A DNA stretch of 6,121 bases, from NCBI GenBank assembly GCA_002340985.1, contig DDNC01000012.1, positions 115,494-121,614 of the forward strand, given 5' to 3'. The first letter of the stretch is position 1. Every line of letters starts with the position of its first letter. Shown here piece by piece: positions 1 through 5,798 of the stretch. The position numbers and the translations under genes were made by a program. The notes under the pieces were generated by a model that ran no database searches, was not told where the DNA came from, and saw nothing but the letters and a program-made list of their open reading frames with translations. Origin of the DNA: Firmicutes bacterium UBA2530 (GTDB lineage: Bacteria > Bacillota > Clostridia > Tissierellales > Sedimentibacteraceae).

Positions 1-904
1 TTGTAACAGGTTCGCCGCAGGCAAGTCCTGCCATTATTGTATTCATTTCTCCTGTCACGGGATGAAGTTCACCATCATCAGCCTTTGCAGTCTTATAAAG
101 ACATGCAGCTTTATCGGGTTCAACTATAGTAATTACCGGCTTATCATCCGGATAAACGGAGCTGAAAAATCCTGTAACCGCTGAAGCAAGAGAACCCACT
201 CCTGCCTGTAGGAATATGTGTGTAGGCTTTTTGTTCTGCTCCTTCAGCTTCAGATATGCCTCATAAGCCATTGTCATATAACCCTGCATAATCCATCTCG
301 GAAGATCCTCGTATCCTTCCCAGGAAGTATCCTGAACCATTACATATCCGTTCTTTTCAGCCAGATCGTTGCAGAACCTCACGGTATCATCGTAGTTCAT
401 TTCCGTAACTTCACAAAATGCCCCGTGAGCCCTGATTTTATCTACTCTTTCCTGGGCACTTCCTTTGGGCATATATACAATTGCTTTCTGCTTAAGTTGT
501 TCGGCAGTCCATGCAATTCCTCTTCCGTGATTTCCATCTGTAGCAGTAATAAAAGTGATTTCACCCAACTCTTTTTTAATTTCATCAGATATTAAAGTTC
601 TATATGGAAGTTCTTCTATATTTTTAGCTAATTTGTTTGCTATATATTGGCCGATGGTAAAGCTTCCGCCTAAAACCTTAAACGCATTCAATCCGAACCT
701 ATGAGATTCATCCTTCACAAATAAGTCCTTTAAGCCTAAATACTTTGCCAGTTCTTTTAATTCAACCAAGGGTGTTTCCGCATATTGCTCAAAACTTGAG
801 TGAAATTTAAGAACCCTCTTCGCAATATCCTCATTTAAAAAGCTTAAATCAGCCTTTTTTCTTGTTGAAATATCGTTCTGTACTAAATCATATTTAACAG
901 TCAT
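1..904 (-). CDS. ygeX: Diaminopropionate ammonia-lyase (PLP enzyme), C-terminus cut by window edge
   Basis: PLP-dependent fold type II lyase (DpaL/YgeX, EC 4.3.1.15) that converts 2,3-diaminopropionate to pyruvate and two ammonia in the cytoplasm. I translated 301 codons from the ATG at 904-902; the rest lies beyond base 1. The E. coli enzyme is about 398 residues, so roughly the last quarter is missing. Visible landmarks: KDESHRFGLNAFKVLGG with the presumed Schiff-base lysine K76; ATDGNHGRG with D123, matching catalytic D120 of E. coli; MPKGSAQERVD; MNYDDTVR; QDTSWEGY with D192, matching D189; the glycine-rich LQAGVGSLA phosphate-binding region; and IMAGLACGEP. These strings separate it from threonine dehydratase and cysteine synthase relatives. 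The start is supported by an AGAAAGGT ribosome binding site 7-8 nt upstream. A sigma-54 promoter and enhancer palindromes lie upstream (see those entries), so it is probably the first gene of an inducible catabolic operon. The assignment is confident; the physiological pathway is inference. Confidence 0.93.
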   Translation of the reverse strand, partial: MTVKYDLVQNDISTRKKADLSFLNEDIAKRVLKFHSSFEQYAETPLVELKELAKYLGLKDLFVKDESHRFGLNAFKVLGGSFTIGQYIANKLAKNIEELPYRTLISDEIKKELGEITFITATDGNHGRGIAWTAEQLKQKAIVYMPKGSAQERVDKIRAHGAFCEVTEMNYDDTVRFCNDLAEKNGYVMVQDTSWEGYEDLPRWIMQGYMTMAYEAYLKLKEQNKKPTHIFLQAGVGSLASAVTGFFSSVYPDDKPVITIVEPDKAACLYKTAKADDGELHPVTGEMNTIMAGLACGEPVT

Positions 905-946
905 TTTACTTACCTTTCTGCAAATTTATTTTATATAAATAAGTAT

Positions 947-963
947 AGCAATTTGTATGCCAA
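947..963 (-). promoter_or_regulatory. Sigma-54 (-24/-12) promoter of ygeX
   Basis: On the - strand the sequence reads TTGGCATACAAATTGCT. This matches the RpoN consensus TGGCAC-N5-TTGCW at all invariant positions (GG at 961-960, GC at 949-948) with exact spacing. Transcription would begin near 936, giving a leader of about 32 nt with the ribosome binding site at 912-919. No convincing sigma-A promoter was seen closer to the gene. Seen directly: the motif and its position. Inferred: use by RpoN and dependence on the neighbouring activator. Confidence 0.9.
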
Positions 964-1092
964 CTTTTTTGTACATTTTACCCGTATTTTTATAGTCTTG
1001 TTTAAATAAAAAATTTTATTCCTTTAAATTTCAACATGTCCAATTTAAGAATATTTTTTTATCTTCTATAGTTTTTGGGAATTTAGCAGCCA

Positions 1093-1111
1093 GTTTATCA
1101 CTTTGATAAAC
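1093..1111. promoter_or_regulatory. Enhancer (UAS) palindrome 1 for the sigma-54 activator
   Basis: Perfect inverted repeat GTTTATCA-ctt-TGATAAAC, with 8-bp arms and a 3-bp spacer. It is centred about 166 bp upstream of the predicted sigma-54 start site, a normal distance for bacterial enhancer-binding proteins. It shares an exact 16-bp core with palindrome 3. Binding by the adjacent YgeV-like activator is inferred from location, dyad symmetry and repetition. Confidence 0.75.
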
Positions 1112-1128
1112 ATTATCATATTGATAAT
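1112..1128. promoter_or_regulatory. Enhancer (UAS) palindrome 2 for the sigma-54 activator
   Basis: Perfect inverted repeat ATTATCA-tat-TGATAAT, directly abutting palindrome 1. The centre-to-centre distance is 18 bp, and the site lies at about -184 from the predicted start. It keeps the TTATCA/TGATAA half-sites and 3-bp gap of the other copies but differs in the spacer, which suggests the half-sites are what is recognised. Confidence 0.75.
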
Positions 1129-1276
1129 TAATCTATGTTTTATTTTATTTGTATAATATTATACTGCTGATTTTTTTAAAGGTTGAATTTTGAATTGTTT
1201 TTTATTTAACACCTTTTATATACATCCATTAAAGACATTGGTAAATATAAAAGTAAGCATAAAATGTACAACAATA

Positions 1277-1291
1277 TTATCACTTTGATAA
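1277..1291. promoter_or_regulatory. Enhancer (UAS) palindrome 3, distal copy
   Basis: TTATCA-ctt-TGATAA, identical to palindrome 1 over 16 bp (1277-1292 against 1095-1110). It lies about 348 bp upstream of the predicted sigma-54 start, just past the activator gene's terminator. It could be an auxiliary distal enhancer site. Recurrence of the same dyad three times in one intergenic region argues against chance, although the region is AT-rich. Confidence 0.65.
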
Positions 1292-1295
1292 ATTT

Positions 1296-1336
1296 TCAAA
1301 ATATAAAGCTCTTGCCAGTATGACCGGCAAGAGCTT
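1296..1336 (-). terminator. Rho-independent terminator of the sigma-54 activator gene
   Basis: A perfect 11-bp stem (AAGCTCTTGCC at 1306-1316 against GGCAAGAGCTT at 1326-1336) with a 9-nt loop. On the - strand it is followed by the U-rich tract TTTATATTTT. It begins only 4 nt after the activator stop codon, so it ends that transcript and separates it from the sigma-54-driven ygeX unit. The U tract is interrupted, so termination may be incomplete. Confidence 0.88.
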
Positions 1337-1340
1337 ATGT

Positions 1341-3062
1341 TTATTGTATTTTTCTATACAGTGTTGCAATACCAATTCCCAAGGCATTTGCTGCTTCTAT
1401 TTTTCCCTCGGTTGTATTTCCGTAATATTCAATTGCTTTTAGGATTTCCTCCTGCTCTATTTCCTTAAGCATTCTGATTTTATCTTTCCTAATATTTCTG
1501 TGACTATTTTTCTTTATGTTAATGGGAAGAGAAGTGTCGTTAATTACTCCATTCTCCATCATATTGACCATAAATTCAACAGTATTTTCAAGCTCTCTTA
1601 CATTTCCGTACCAAGGATAACATATAAGCCTTTTCATAGTTTCATCTTCTATTTTTATAAAGTTTTTACCAAACAGCTTTCTGTAATAATGTATGAAATA
1701 AAAAATCAAATCCTCTATATCCACTTTCCTTTCCCTTAGTGGAGGGATTTCTATGGGTATAACGTTAAGCCTATAGTACAGGTCCTCACGAAACTTGTTT
1801 TCATTTATCATCTGTCTCAAGTCTTTGTTTGTAGCGGCAATTATTCTCACATCAAGAGGGATAACCTGATTTGAGCCAATACGTGTTATCTTTTTATCCT
1901 GAATTACCCTCAATATTTTAGACTGTAAGTAAATAGGCATATCACCTATCTCATCCAGGAAAATCACCCCCTTGTTTGCGAGTTCAAATTTTCCTATCTT
2001 TCCGTTAGGATCAGCTCCCGTAAATGCTCCTTTTACGTATCCAAACAGCTCACTTTCAAGCAGTGGCTCAGGTATGGCGGCACAATTTATGGCTACGAAC
2101 CTGTTGTTCCTCCTGTCTGAATTTTGCCATATGGCCGTTGCAACAACTTCCTTACCACTTCCGCTTTCTCCCGTTATCAGCACAGTTGAAAATGAATTTG
2201 CAACCTTTTTTATTTTTTTCTTTATCTCGGTTATTTTTTGGCTGCTTCCTATTATCTTGTCCGTATTAAGCGCATTTACGGTTGATGTCATGGCATAAAT
2301 ATTTGATTGAACATTATTTAGATCTCTGAACAGCATAACCTGCTTAAATATGGGATTTTCAGGTACATTATAAATATCTCCTATTACAGTATTTATATTT
2401 TCTCCTATTCTTACACGATATTCCTTGCTGTTATTGACAGTGTCGCCTGTGGCCTCTATATAAATCTTTTCATTGGCTATCGTTCTTGTTATCCCAAGCT
2501 GCTTCTTTGCACTTAAATTTATTGTGTCCACATTTCCTTCATTATTAATAATAATGGCGCCTTCATCCATGCTTCTTGTGATAATTTTAAGCATGTTTAT
2601 TACGGCAACTTTGCTTTTAGTCTCTTCATATTCATAGGCCTTAGTTGCAATAAAGTCTGCTATTTGCGCCAGAAATTCAAGATAATTATCAAGGCTTTTC
2701 AGTATTATATTCTTTGACTCCTCATTAGCACAGGCCATTCCAATTACACCTATAATCTGACCCTTCATATTTATGGGCATGGATATCTCAAATGTTTCAT
2801 GGCATTCGCCTTTTATTTTGCATTCCCTGCATCTTTCATCATTACCGGGCTCATATACTATCTGTCTCTCCCCTGTTGCAATTGCATTTTTATAGACATG
2901 AGAATTTTCCGATACATCCTCATTTATTCCTTCGCTGAATATTCCTGTACCGGCTACTCTTATAAGCTTGGCGTTAACAACCTCAACGTCCACTTTTGCT
3001 ATCTCCGCAGTGATCTTTGCATATTTCTGAACAGTGTCAGCTATGTTAGACAAATTATACAT
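1341..3062 (-). CDS. Sigma-54-dependent transcriptional activator, YgeV-like
   Basis: 573-residue bacterial enhancer-binding protein that uses ATP hydrolysis to remodel sigma-54 RNA polymerase. Residues 1-145 form a GAF-like sensor containing AKLIRVAGTG and the cysteine cluster C78-x2-C81-x5-C87. Residues about 150-245 look PAS-like (SMDEGAIIINNEGNVDTIN). The AAA+ domain (about 268-500) carries Walker A GESGSGKE (298-305), the sigma-54-contacting GAFTGA loop (345-350), Walker B VIFLDE (366-371), FREDLYYRLN with arginine-finger candidates (R425, R431) and sensor II GNVREL (487-491). A Fis-type helix-turn-helix ends the protein (about 535-573, LGIGIATLYRKIQ). Domain order, the RVAGTG and Cys motifs and the C-terminal string recall E. 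coli YgeV (about 592 residues). The ATG at 3062 is chosen because AAGGTGA sits 5 nt upstream; a TTG at 3095 extends the frame but lacks such a site. The protein stops unusually soon after the recognition helix. Its position upstream of ygeX suggests it controls that gene. The inducer is unknown. Confidence 0.92.
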   Translation of the reverse strand: MYNLSNIADTVQKYAKITAEIAKVDVEVVNAKLIRVAGTGIFSEGINEDVSENSHVYKNAIATGERQIVYEPGNDERCRECKIKGECHETFEISMPINMKGQIIGVIGMACANEESKNIILKSLDNYLEFLAQIADFIATKAYEYEETKSKVAVINMLKIITRSMDEGAIIINNEGNVDTINLSAKKQLGITRTIANEKIYIEATGDTVNNSKEYRVRIGENINTVIGDIYNVPENPIFKQVMLFRDLNNVQSNIYAMTSTVNALNTDKIIGSSQKITEIKKKIKKVANSFSTVLITGESGSGKEVVATAIWQNSDRRNNRFVAINCAAIPEPLLESELFGYVKGAFTGADPNGKIGKFELANKGVIFLDEIGDMPIYLQSKILRVIQDKKITRIGSNQVIPLDVRIIAATNKDLRQMINENKFREDLYYRLNVIPIEIPPLRERKVDIEDLIFYFIHYYRKLFGKNFIKIEDETMKRLICYPWYGNVRELENTVEFMVNMMENGVINDTSLPINIKKNSHRNIRKDKIRMLKEIEQEEILKAIEYYGNTTEGKIEAANALGIGIATLYRKIQ

Positions 3063-3097
3063 AAATATCACCTTCAATATTTTGACTTTGTACAAAA

Positions 3098-3125
3098 ATT
3101 ATATCATAATAACACTTCAAGTAAA
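3098..3125 (-). promoter_or_regulatory. Sigma-A promoter (extended -10) of the activator gene
   Basis: On the - strand, TGATATAAT (3098-3106) is a perfect extended -10 element. A moderate -35, TTTACT (3120-3125), lies 16 bp upstream. Transcription would start near 3091, about 30 nt before the ATG at 3062 and close to the rejected TTG start at 3095. The activator is therefore probably made at a basal level by the housekeeping polymerase. No full TTATCA palindrome lies next to it, so autoregulation is not evident. Confidence 0.65.
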
Positions 3126-3148
3126 ACAAAAAAGAATTTTCGTATCTA

Positions 3149-3577
3149 TCATATTAAGTAAACACCAAGTTTATAGTAAGGCTTTTCGTCCTTGAATAAA
3201 AAATATCTTAGCCAGTCATCTAAAATAATTGCAGCTGCGGATAGAACGAACCAGCCTATACTGTAATGCAGGCTCACCTGCCCCCATAAGTTGAACGGAA
3301 GATTGCTGTAATCCCATATACTCATATTTAACCATTTATTCAGTACAATTCCGGCTGCAAGCTCAATAAGTGTCACAATAACAGTCGCTATGAACTGCTG
3401 TTTCCAAATAGGTGTATCAAATGATAGAAACTCATTAATCATTCCTATAAAAACAAAACAAAGTCCTCCCACAAAAAACATACTCACATAACTGTATCCT
3501 CTCCACAAGGTTTCAATAAAATAATAAATTATTCCACCTATAATGAATAGAACCATATTCTTGTATATCTGTCTCAA
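3149..3577 (-). CDS. Small four-helix membrane protein, putative ABC-transporter type IV-like family, unknown function
   Basis: 142-residue hydrophobic protein with about four predicted membrane segments (roughly residues 8-22, 31-50, 61-80 and 102-120) and a charged C-terminal tail (FKDEKPYYKLG). Recognisable strings are IETLWRGYS, IGMINE, WDYSNLPFNLWGQ and ILDDWLRYFLF. I recall similar clostridial proteins being annotated as 'putative ABC transporter permease' or hypothetical membrane protein, but there is no ATPase partner here, so a transport role is unproven. I chose the TTG at 3577 because AGAGGTGA (3583-3590) lies 5 nt upstream; a GTG at 3586 overlaps that site and would add three residues. 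It sits between the groEL terminator and the activator promoter, so it is probably transcribed alone. No terminator is obvious after it, and some read-through into the activator gene is possible. No functional link to ygeX is evident. Confidence 0.75.
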   Translation of the reverse strand: MRQIYKNMVLFIIGGIIYYFIETLWRGYSYVSMFFVGGLCFVFIGMINEFLSFDTPIWKQQFIATVIVTLIELAAGIVLNKWLNMSIWDYSNLPFNLWGQVSLHYSIGWFVLSAAAIILDDWLRYFLFKDEKPYYKLGVYLI

Positions 3578-3589
3578 AATAATCACCTC

Positions 3590-3625
3590 TTGCTATATCT
3601 ATGCGGTATACATATTGTATAGCAA
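3590..3625. repeat. Inverted repeat immediately upstream of the membrane-protein ribosome binding site
   Basis: Arms TTGCTATA (3590-3597) and TATAGCAA (3618-3625) are perfect 8-bp complements separated by 20 bp. A smaller TATG/CATA pairing inside could extend the hairpin. The inner arm touches the ribosome binding site at 3583-3590. It could be an operator or a leader hairpin affecting translation of the 3149-3577 gene. There is no supporting evidence beyond the symmetry, and the arms are AT-rich. Confidence 0.4.
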
Positions 3626-3664
3626 TAAAATAAATATAATTTCCTTCTACTCTGTTTAGAAATT

Positions 3665-3708
3665 AAAAAAAGCCCTTCTAAATTCATTTGAATTAATGAA
3701 AGGCCTTT
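3665..3708 (-). terminator. Rho-independent terminator of groES-groEL
   Basis: On the - strand an imperfect hairpin pairs AAAGGCCTT-like sequence (3700-3708) with AAGGGCTTT (3669-3677), with one internal mismatch. An inner AATTCA/TGAATT stem caps it, and a run of seven T follows (3665-3671). It lies about 43 nt after the groEL stop codon. It insulates the chaperonin operon from the downstream membrane-protein gene. Confidence 0.8.
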
Positions 3709-3750
3709 AATATTATTTATTCTCTGTTATTTATATTGCATGAGCAGCTA

Positions 3751-5376
3751 TTACATCATGCCCATTCCGCCGCCCATTGGAGGCATTGCCGGTTCTTCCT
3801 TCTTCGGTTCATCTGCAACTGCTGCTTCTGTTGTCAACAGCATTGAAGCAACTGAAGCTGCATTTTGGAGAGCTGATCTTGTAACCTTAGTTGGATCAAC
3901 TATACCAGCTTCAATCATGTTTACATATTTTTCATTTAAAGCATCAAAGCCTATGCCTTTTTCACTGTTCTTAACTTTCTCAACTATTACTGAACCTTCA
4001 AGTCCTGCATTTGCAGCTATCTGCCTAACCGGTTCTTCCAAGGCTTTCTCAATTATCTTAGCTCCAGTCTTAGCATCACCTGTCAATGTTTCGGCTGTCT
4101 GAGCCACAACCTTTGTAGTTGCCAGAAGTGCAACACCGCCGCCTGCAACAAGTCCTTCTTCAACTGCTGCTCTTGTTGCATTTAAAGCGTCTTCTATTCT
4201 TAATTTCTTATCTTTCATTTCAGTCTCAGTAGCAGCTCCAACATTGATAACAGCTACTCCGCCTGTAAGCTTTGCCAGTCTCTCCTGAAGCTTTTCCTTA
4301 TCGAACTCAGAAGTAGTCTCTTCCCACTGAGATCTTATTTGCTTAACTCTTTCGCTTATAGCTTCTGATGAGCCTGCTCCGTTAACTATTATTGTGTTAT
4401 CTTTATCTATTTTAACTGTTCCTGCATTACCGAGCATATCCATTGTTGTTTCTTTCAGGTCATAGCCCAGTTCTTCTGATATTACCTGACCGCCTGTAAG
4501 GATGGCTATGTCTCTGATCATTTCTTTTCTTCTGTCTCCGAATCCCGGTGCTTTTACTGCAACACAATTGAATGTCCCTCTTAATTTATTAACAATCAAT
4601 GTAGTCAATGCTTCGCCTTCTATGTCTTCTGCTATGATTACAAGTGATCTTCCCGTCTGAACTATTTGCTCAAGCACAGGCAAAATTTCCTGAATATTGG
4701 AAATCTTCTTGTCTGTAATTAAAATATATGGGTTTTCAAGCACTGCTTCCATTTTTTCAGTGTTTGTTACCATATATGCTGATAAGTATCCTCTGTCAAA
4801 CTGCATACCTTCAACTACAGTCAGCTCTGTTCCCATAGTCTTTGCTTCTTCTACAGTTATAACTCCGTCCTTGCCCACTTTATCCATTGCATCAGCTATG
4901 AGTCTTCCTATTTCTTCATCTCCTGCTGAAACTGAAGCTATTTGAGCAATTTCTTCTGATGTCTCTACCTTCTTGGTTACATTCTTAAGTTCTTCAACTG
5001 CCGCTTCAACTGCCGCCTGAATACCTCTTTTCAGAATCATAGGATTAGCACCTGCAGCAACATTCTTCAATCCCTCTCTGATTATTGCCTGAGCCAACAA
5101 TGTAGCTGTAGTAGTGCCATCTCCTGCAACATCATTTGTCTTTGTAGCAACTTCCTTTACCAGCTGAGCGCCCATATTTTCATATGGATCCGGCAGCTCT
5201 ATCTCTCTTGCTATTGTAACTCCGTCATTTGTAATAACCGGTGAACCAAAAGATTTCTGCAGCACAACATTTCTTCCCTTAGGTCCAAGTGTTACTTTTA
5301 CTGTATCTGCAAGCGCATTAACGCCTCTCTCCATTGCGCGACGCGCATCTTCATCAAATTTTATTATCTTTGCCAT
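3751..5376 (-). CDS. groEL: Chaperonin GroEL (Hsp60)
   Basis: 541-residue 60-kDa chaperonin subunit. Fourteen copies form the double-ring ATP-driven folding chamber that works with GroES in the cytoplasm. Length is typical. Visible landmarks: the N-terminal MAKIIKFDEDAR; the nucleotide-binding LGPKGRNV (about 30-37) and GDGTTTAT (85-92, D86 corresponding to E. coli D87); the apical domain (about 190-375) with KAPGFGDRR; RIEDALNATRAA with catalytic D396 (E. coli D398); the cpn60 signature AAVEEGLVAGGG (403-414); and a Gly/Met-rich tail ending GGGMGMM. The ATG at 5376 has a strong AAGGAGAGGT ribosome binding site 7 nt upstream. It lies 20 nt after groES, shares its CIRCE-controlled promoter and is followed by a terminator. 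No abnormality was seen. Confidence 0.99.
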   Translation of the reverse strand: MAKIIKFDEDARRAMERGVNALADTVKVTLGPKGRNVVLQKSFGSPVITNDGVTIAREIELPDPYENMGAQLVKEVATKTNDVAGDGTTTATLLAQAIIREGLKNVAAGANPMILKRGIQAAVEAAVEELKNVTKKVETSEEIAQIASVSAGDEEIGRLIADAMDKVGKDGVITVEEAKTMGTELTVVEGMQFDRGYLSAYMVTNTEKMEAVLENPYILITDKKISNIQEILPVLEQIVQTGRSLVIIAEDIEGEALTTLIVNKLRGTFNCVAVKAPGFGDRRKEMIRDIAILTGGQVISEELGYDLKETTMDMLGNAGTVKIDKDNTIIVNGAGSSEAISERVKQIRSQWEETTSEFDKEKLQERLAKLTGGVAVINVGAATETEMKDKKLRIEDALNATRAAVEEGLVAGGGVALLATTKVVAQTAETLTGDAKTGAKIIEKALEEPVRQIAANAGLEGSVIVEKVKNSEKGIGFDALNEKYVNMIEAGIVDPTKVTRSALQNAASVASMLLTTEAAVADEPKKEEPAMPPMGGGMGMM

Positions 5377-5396
5377 CTTATCTACCTCTCCTTAAT

Positions 5397-5678
5397 TTAT
5401 TCTATAACTGCTAAAACATCCGCTAATTTAATAATGATCAGTTCTTCTCCGTCAACCTTAACTTCTGTTCCTGCGAATTTAGAGAAGATTACTTTGTCTC
5501 CAACTTTTATTTCGTCTTTCTTCTTTTCATCAGAAGTAATTCCTGCCCCAACCGCAAGAACTTCTGCAACCTGTGGTTTTTCTTTGGCAGTTCCGGGCAA
5601 TACTATGCCGCTCTTTGTTTTTTCCTCTGCTTCCACCATTTTAATAACTACTCTTTCACCTAATGGTTTTACTGTCAT
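5397..5678 (-). CDS. groES: Co-chaperonin GroES (Hsp10)
   Basis: 93-residue co-chaperonin whose heptamer caps the GroEL ring. It starts MTVKPLGERVVIK, the usual family opening, then has the mobile loop (about 16-36) with the GroEL-binding tripeptide IVL at 25-27, followed by the beta-barrel core (KVGDKVIFSKFAGTEV) and the terminal IIKLADVLAVIE. Length is normal. The ATG at 5678 follows GGGAGG at about 8 nt. It is the first gene of the groES-groEL operon, directly downstream of the CIRCE element. No anomaly was seen. Confidence 0.99.
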   Translation of the reverse strand: MTVKPLGERVVIKMVEAEEKTKSGIVLPGTAKEKPQVAEVLAVGAGITSDEKKKDEIKVGDKVIFSKFAGTEVKVDGEELIIIKLADVLAVIE

Positions 5679-5728
5679 GTTTCATTCCTCCCATTTTATT
5701 TAATGTAATTATTTATCTAAGTTTGTTG

Positions 5729-5755
5729 TTAGCACTCATCGTCTTAGAGTGCTAA
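5729..5755. promoter_or_regulatory. CIRCE operator (HrcA binding site)
   Basis: A perfect match to the conserved CIRCE inverted repeat, TTAGCACTC-N9-GAGTGCTAA; an extra flanking G-C pair extends the dyad by one on each side. It lies between the promoter and the groES ribosome binding site, near the 5' end of the transcript. In Firmicutes the HrcA repressor binds here and is released on heat shock, so groESL is expected to be HrcA-controlled. hrcA itself is not in the window. Confidence 0.97.
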
Positions 5756-5769
5756 CGCTTGTAGTTAAT

Positions 5770-5798
5770 ATAATACCCATTCACATAGTTGTTTTCAA
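5770..5798 (-). promoter_or_regulatory. Sigma-A promoter of groES-groEL
   Basis: On the - strand: -35 TTGAAA (5793-5798), a 17-bp spacer and -10 TATTAT (5770-5775). The predicted start is near 5763, so the CIRCE operator (5729-5755) begins about 8 nt into the transcript. This is the usual arrangement for HrcA-repressed chaperonin operons. Confidence 0.85.

Larger units (their letters stand above)
905..1340. other. Regulatory intergenic region between activator gene and ygeX (no gene)
   Basis: This 436-bp AT-rich stretch contains no credible coding frame on either strand. Reading toward ygeX, it holds the activator gene's terminator (1306-1336), enhancer palindrome 3, a stretch of about 150 bp with a 14-bp palindrome GTATAATATTATAC at 1151-1164, enhancer palindromes 2 and 1, a further 130 bp or so of AT-rich DNA, the sigma-54 promoter (947-963), and the leader and ribosome binding site of ygeX. 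The AT-rich DNA between enhancers and promoter would suit looping, but no specific IHF-type site was identified. Confidence 0.8.

Noticed and set aside
218..595. Open frame on the + strand opposite ygeX
   Set aside because: It lies wholly antisense to the strongly conserved diaminopropionate ammonia-lyase frame, has no ribosome binding site support, and its translation resembles no family.
1..904. Threonine dehydratase or other fold-type II PLP enzyme instead of YgeX
   Set aside because: The strings DESHRFGLNAFKVLGG, TDGNHGRGIAW, MPKGSAQERVD, QDTSWEGY and IMAGLACGEP are specific to diaminopropionate ammonia-lyases.
1500..2298. Several + strand open frames opposite the activator gene
   Set aside because: They overlap the AAA+ and HTH coding sequence, where the - strand protein shows all catalytic motifs; they are antisense shadows.
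3063..3095. Upstream TTG start (3095) extending the activator by 11 residues
   Set aside because: The TTG sits almost at the predicted transcription start and has no ribosome binding site, while the ATG at 3062 has AAGGTGA at ideal spacing.
3126..3148. Possible terminator after the membrane-protein gene (T-rich stretch on the - strand)
   Set aside because: There is a T run but no preceding GC-containing stem of useful length.
3146..3160. CTATCATATTAAGTA, a partial match to enhancer palindrome 2, upstream of the activator promoter
   Set aside because: Only one half-site is preserved and it lies in the coding end of the membrane-protein gene; not enough to claim autoregulation.
2799..3161. 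+ strand open frame spanning the activator start and promoter
   Set aside because: It is antisense to the activator sensor domain and its promoter and shows no recognisable protein features.
3740..4102. + strand open frame opposite the groEL 3' end
   Set aside because: Antisense shadow of the repetitive Gly/Met and Ala-rich groEL end; the frames opposite groEL at 4697-4945 and opposite groES at 5434-5703 are rejected for the same reason.
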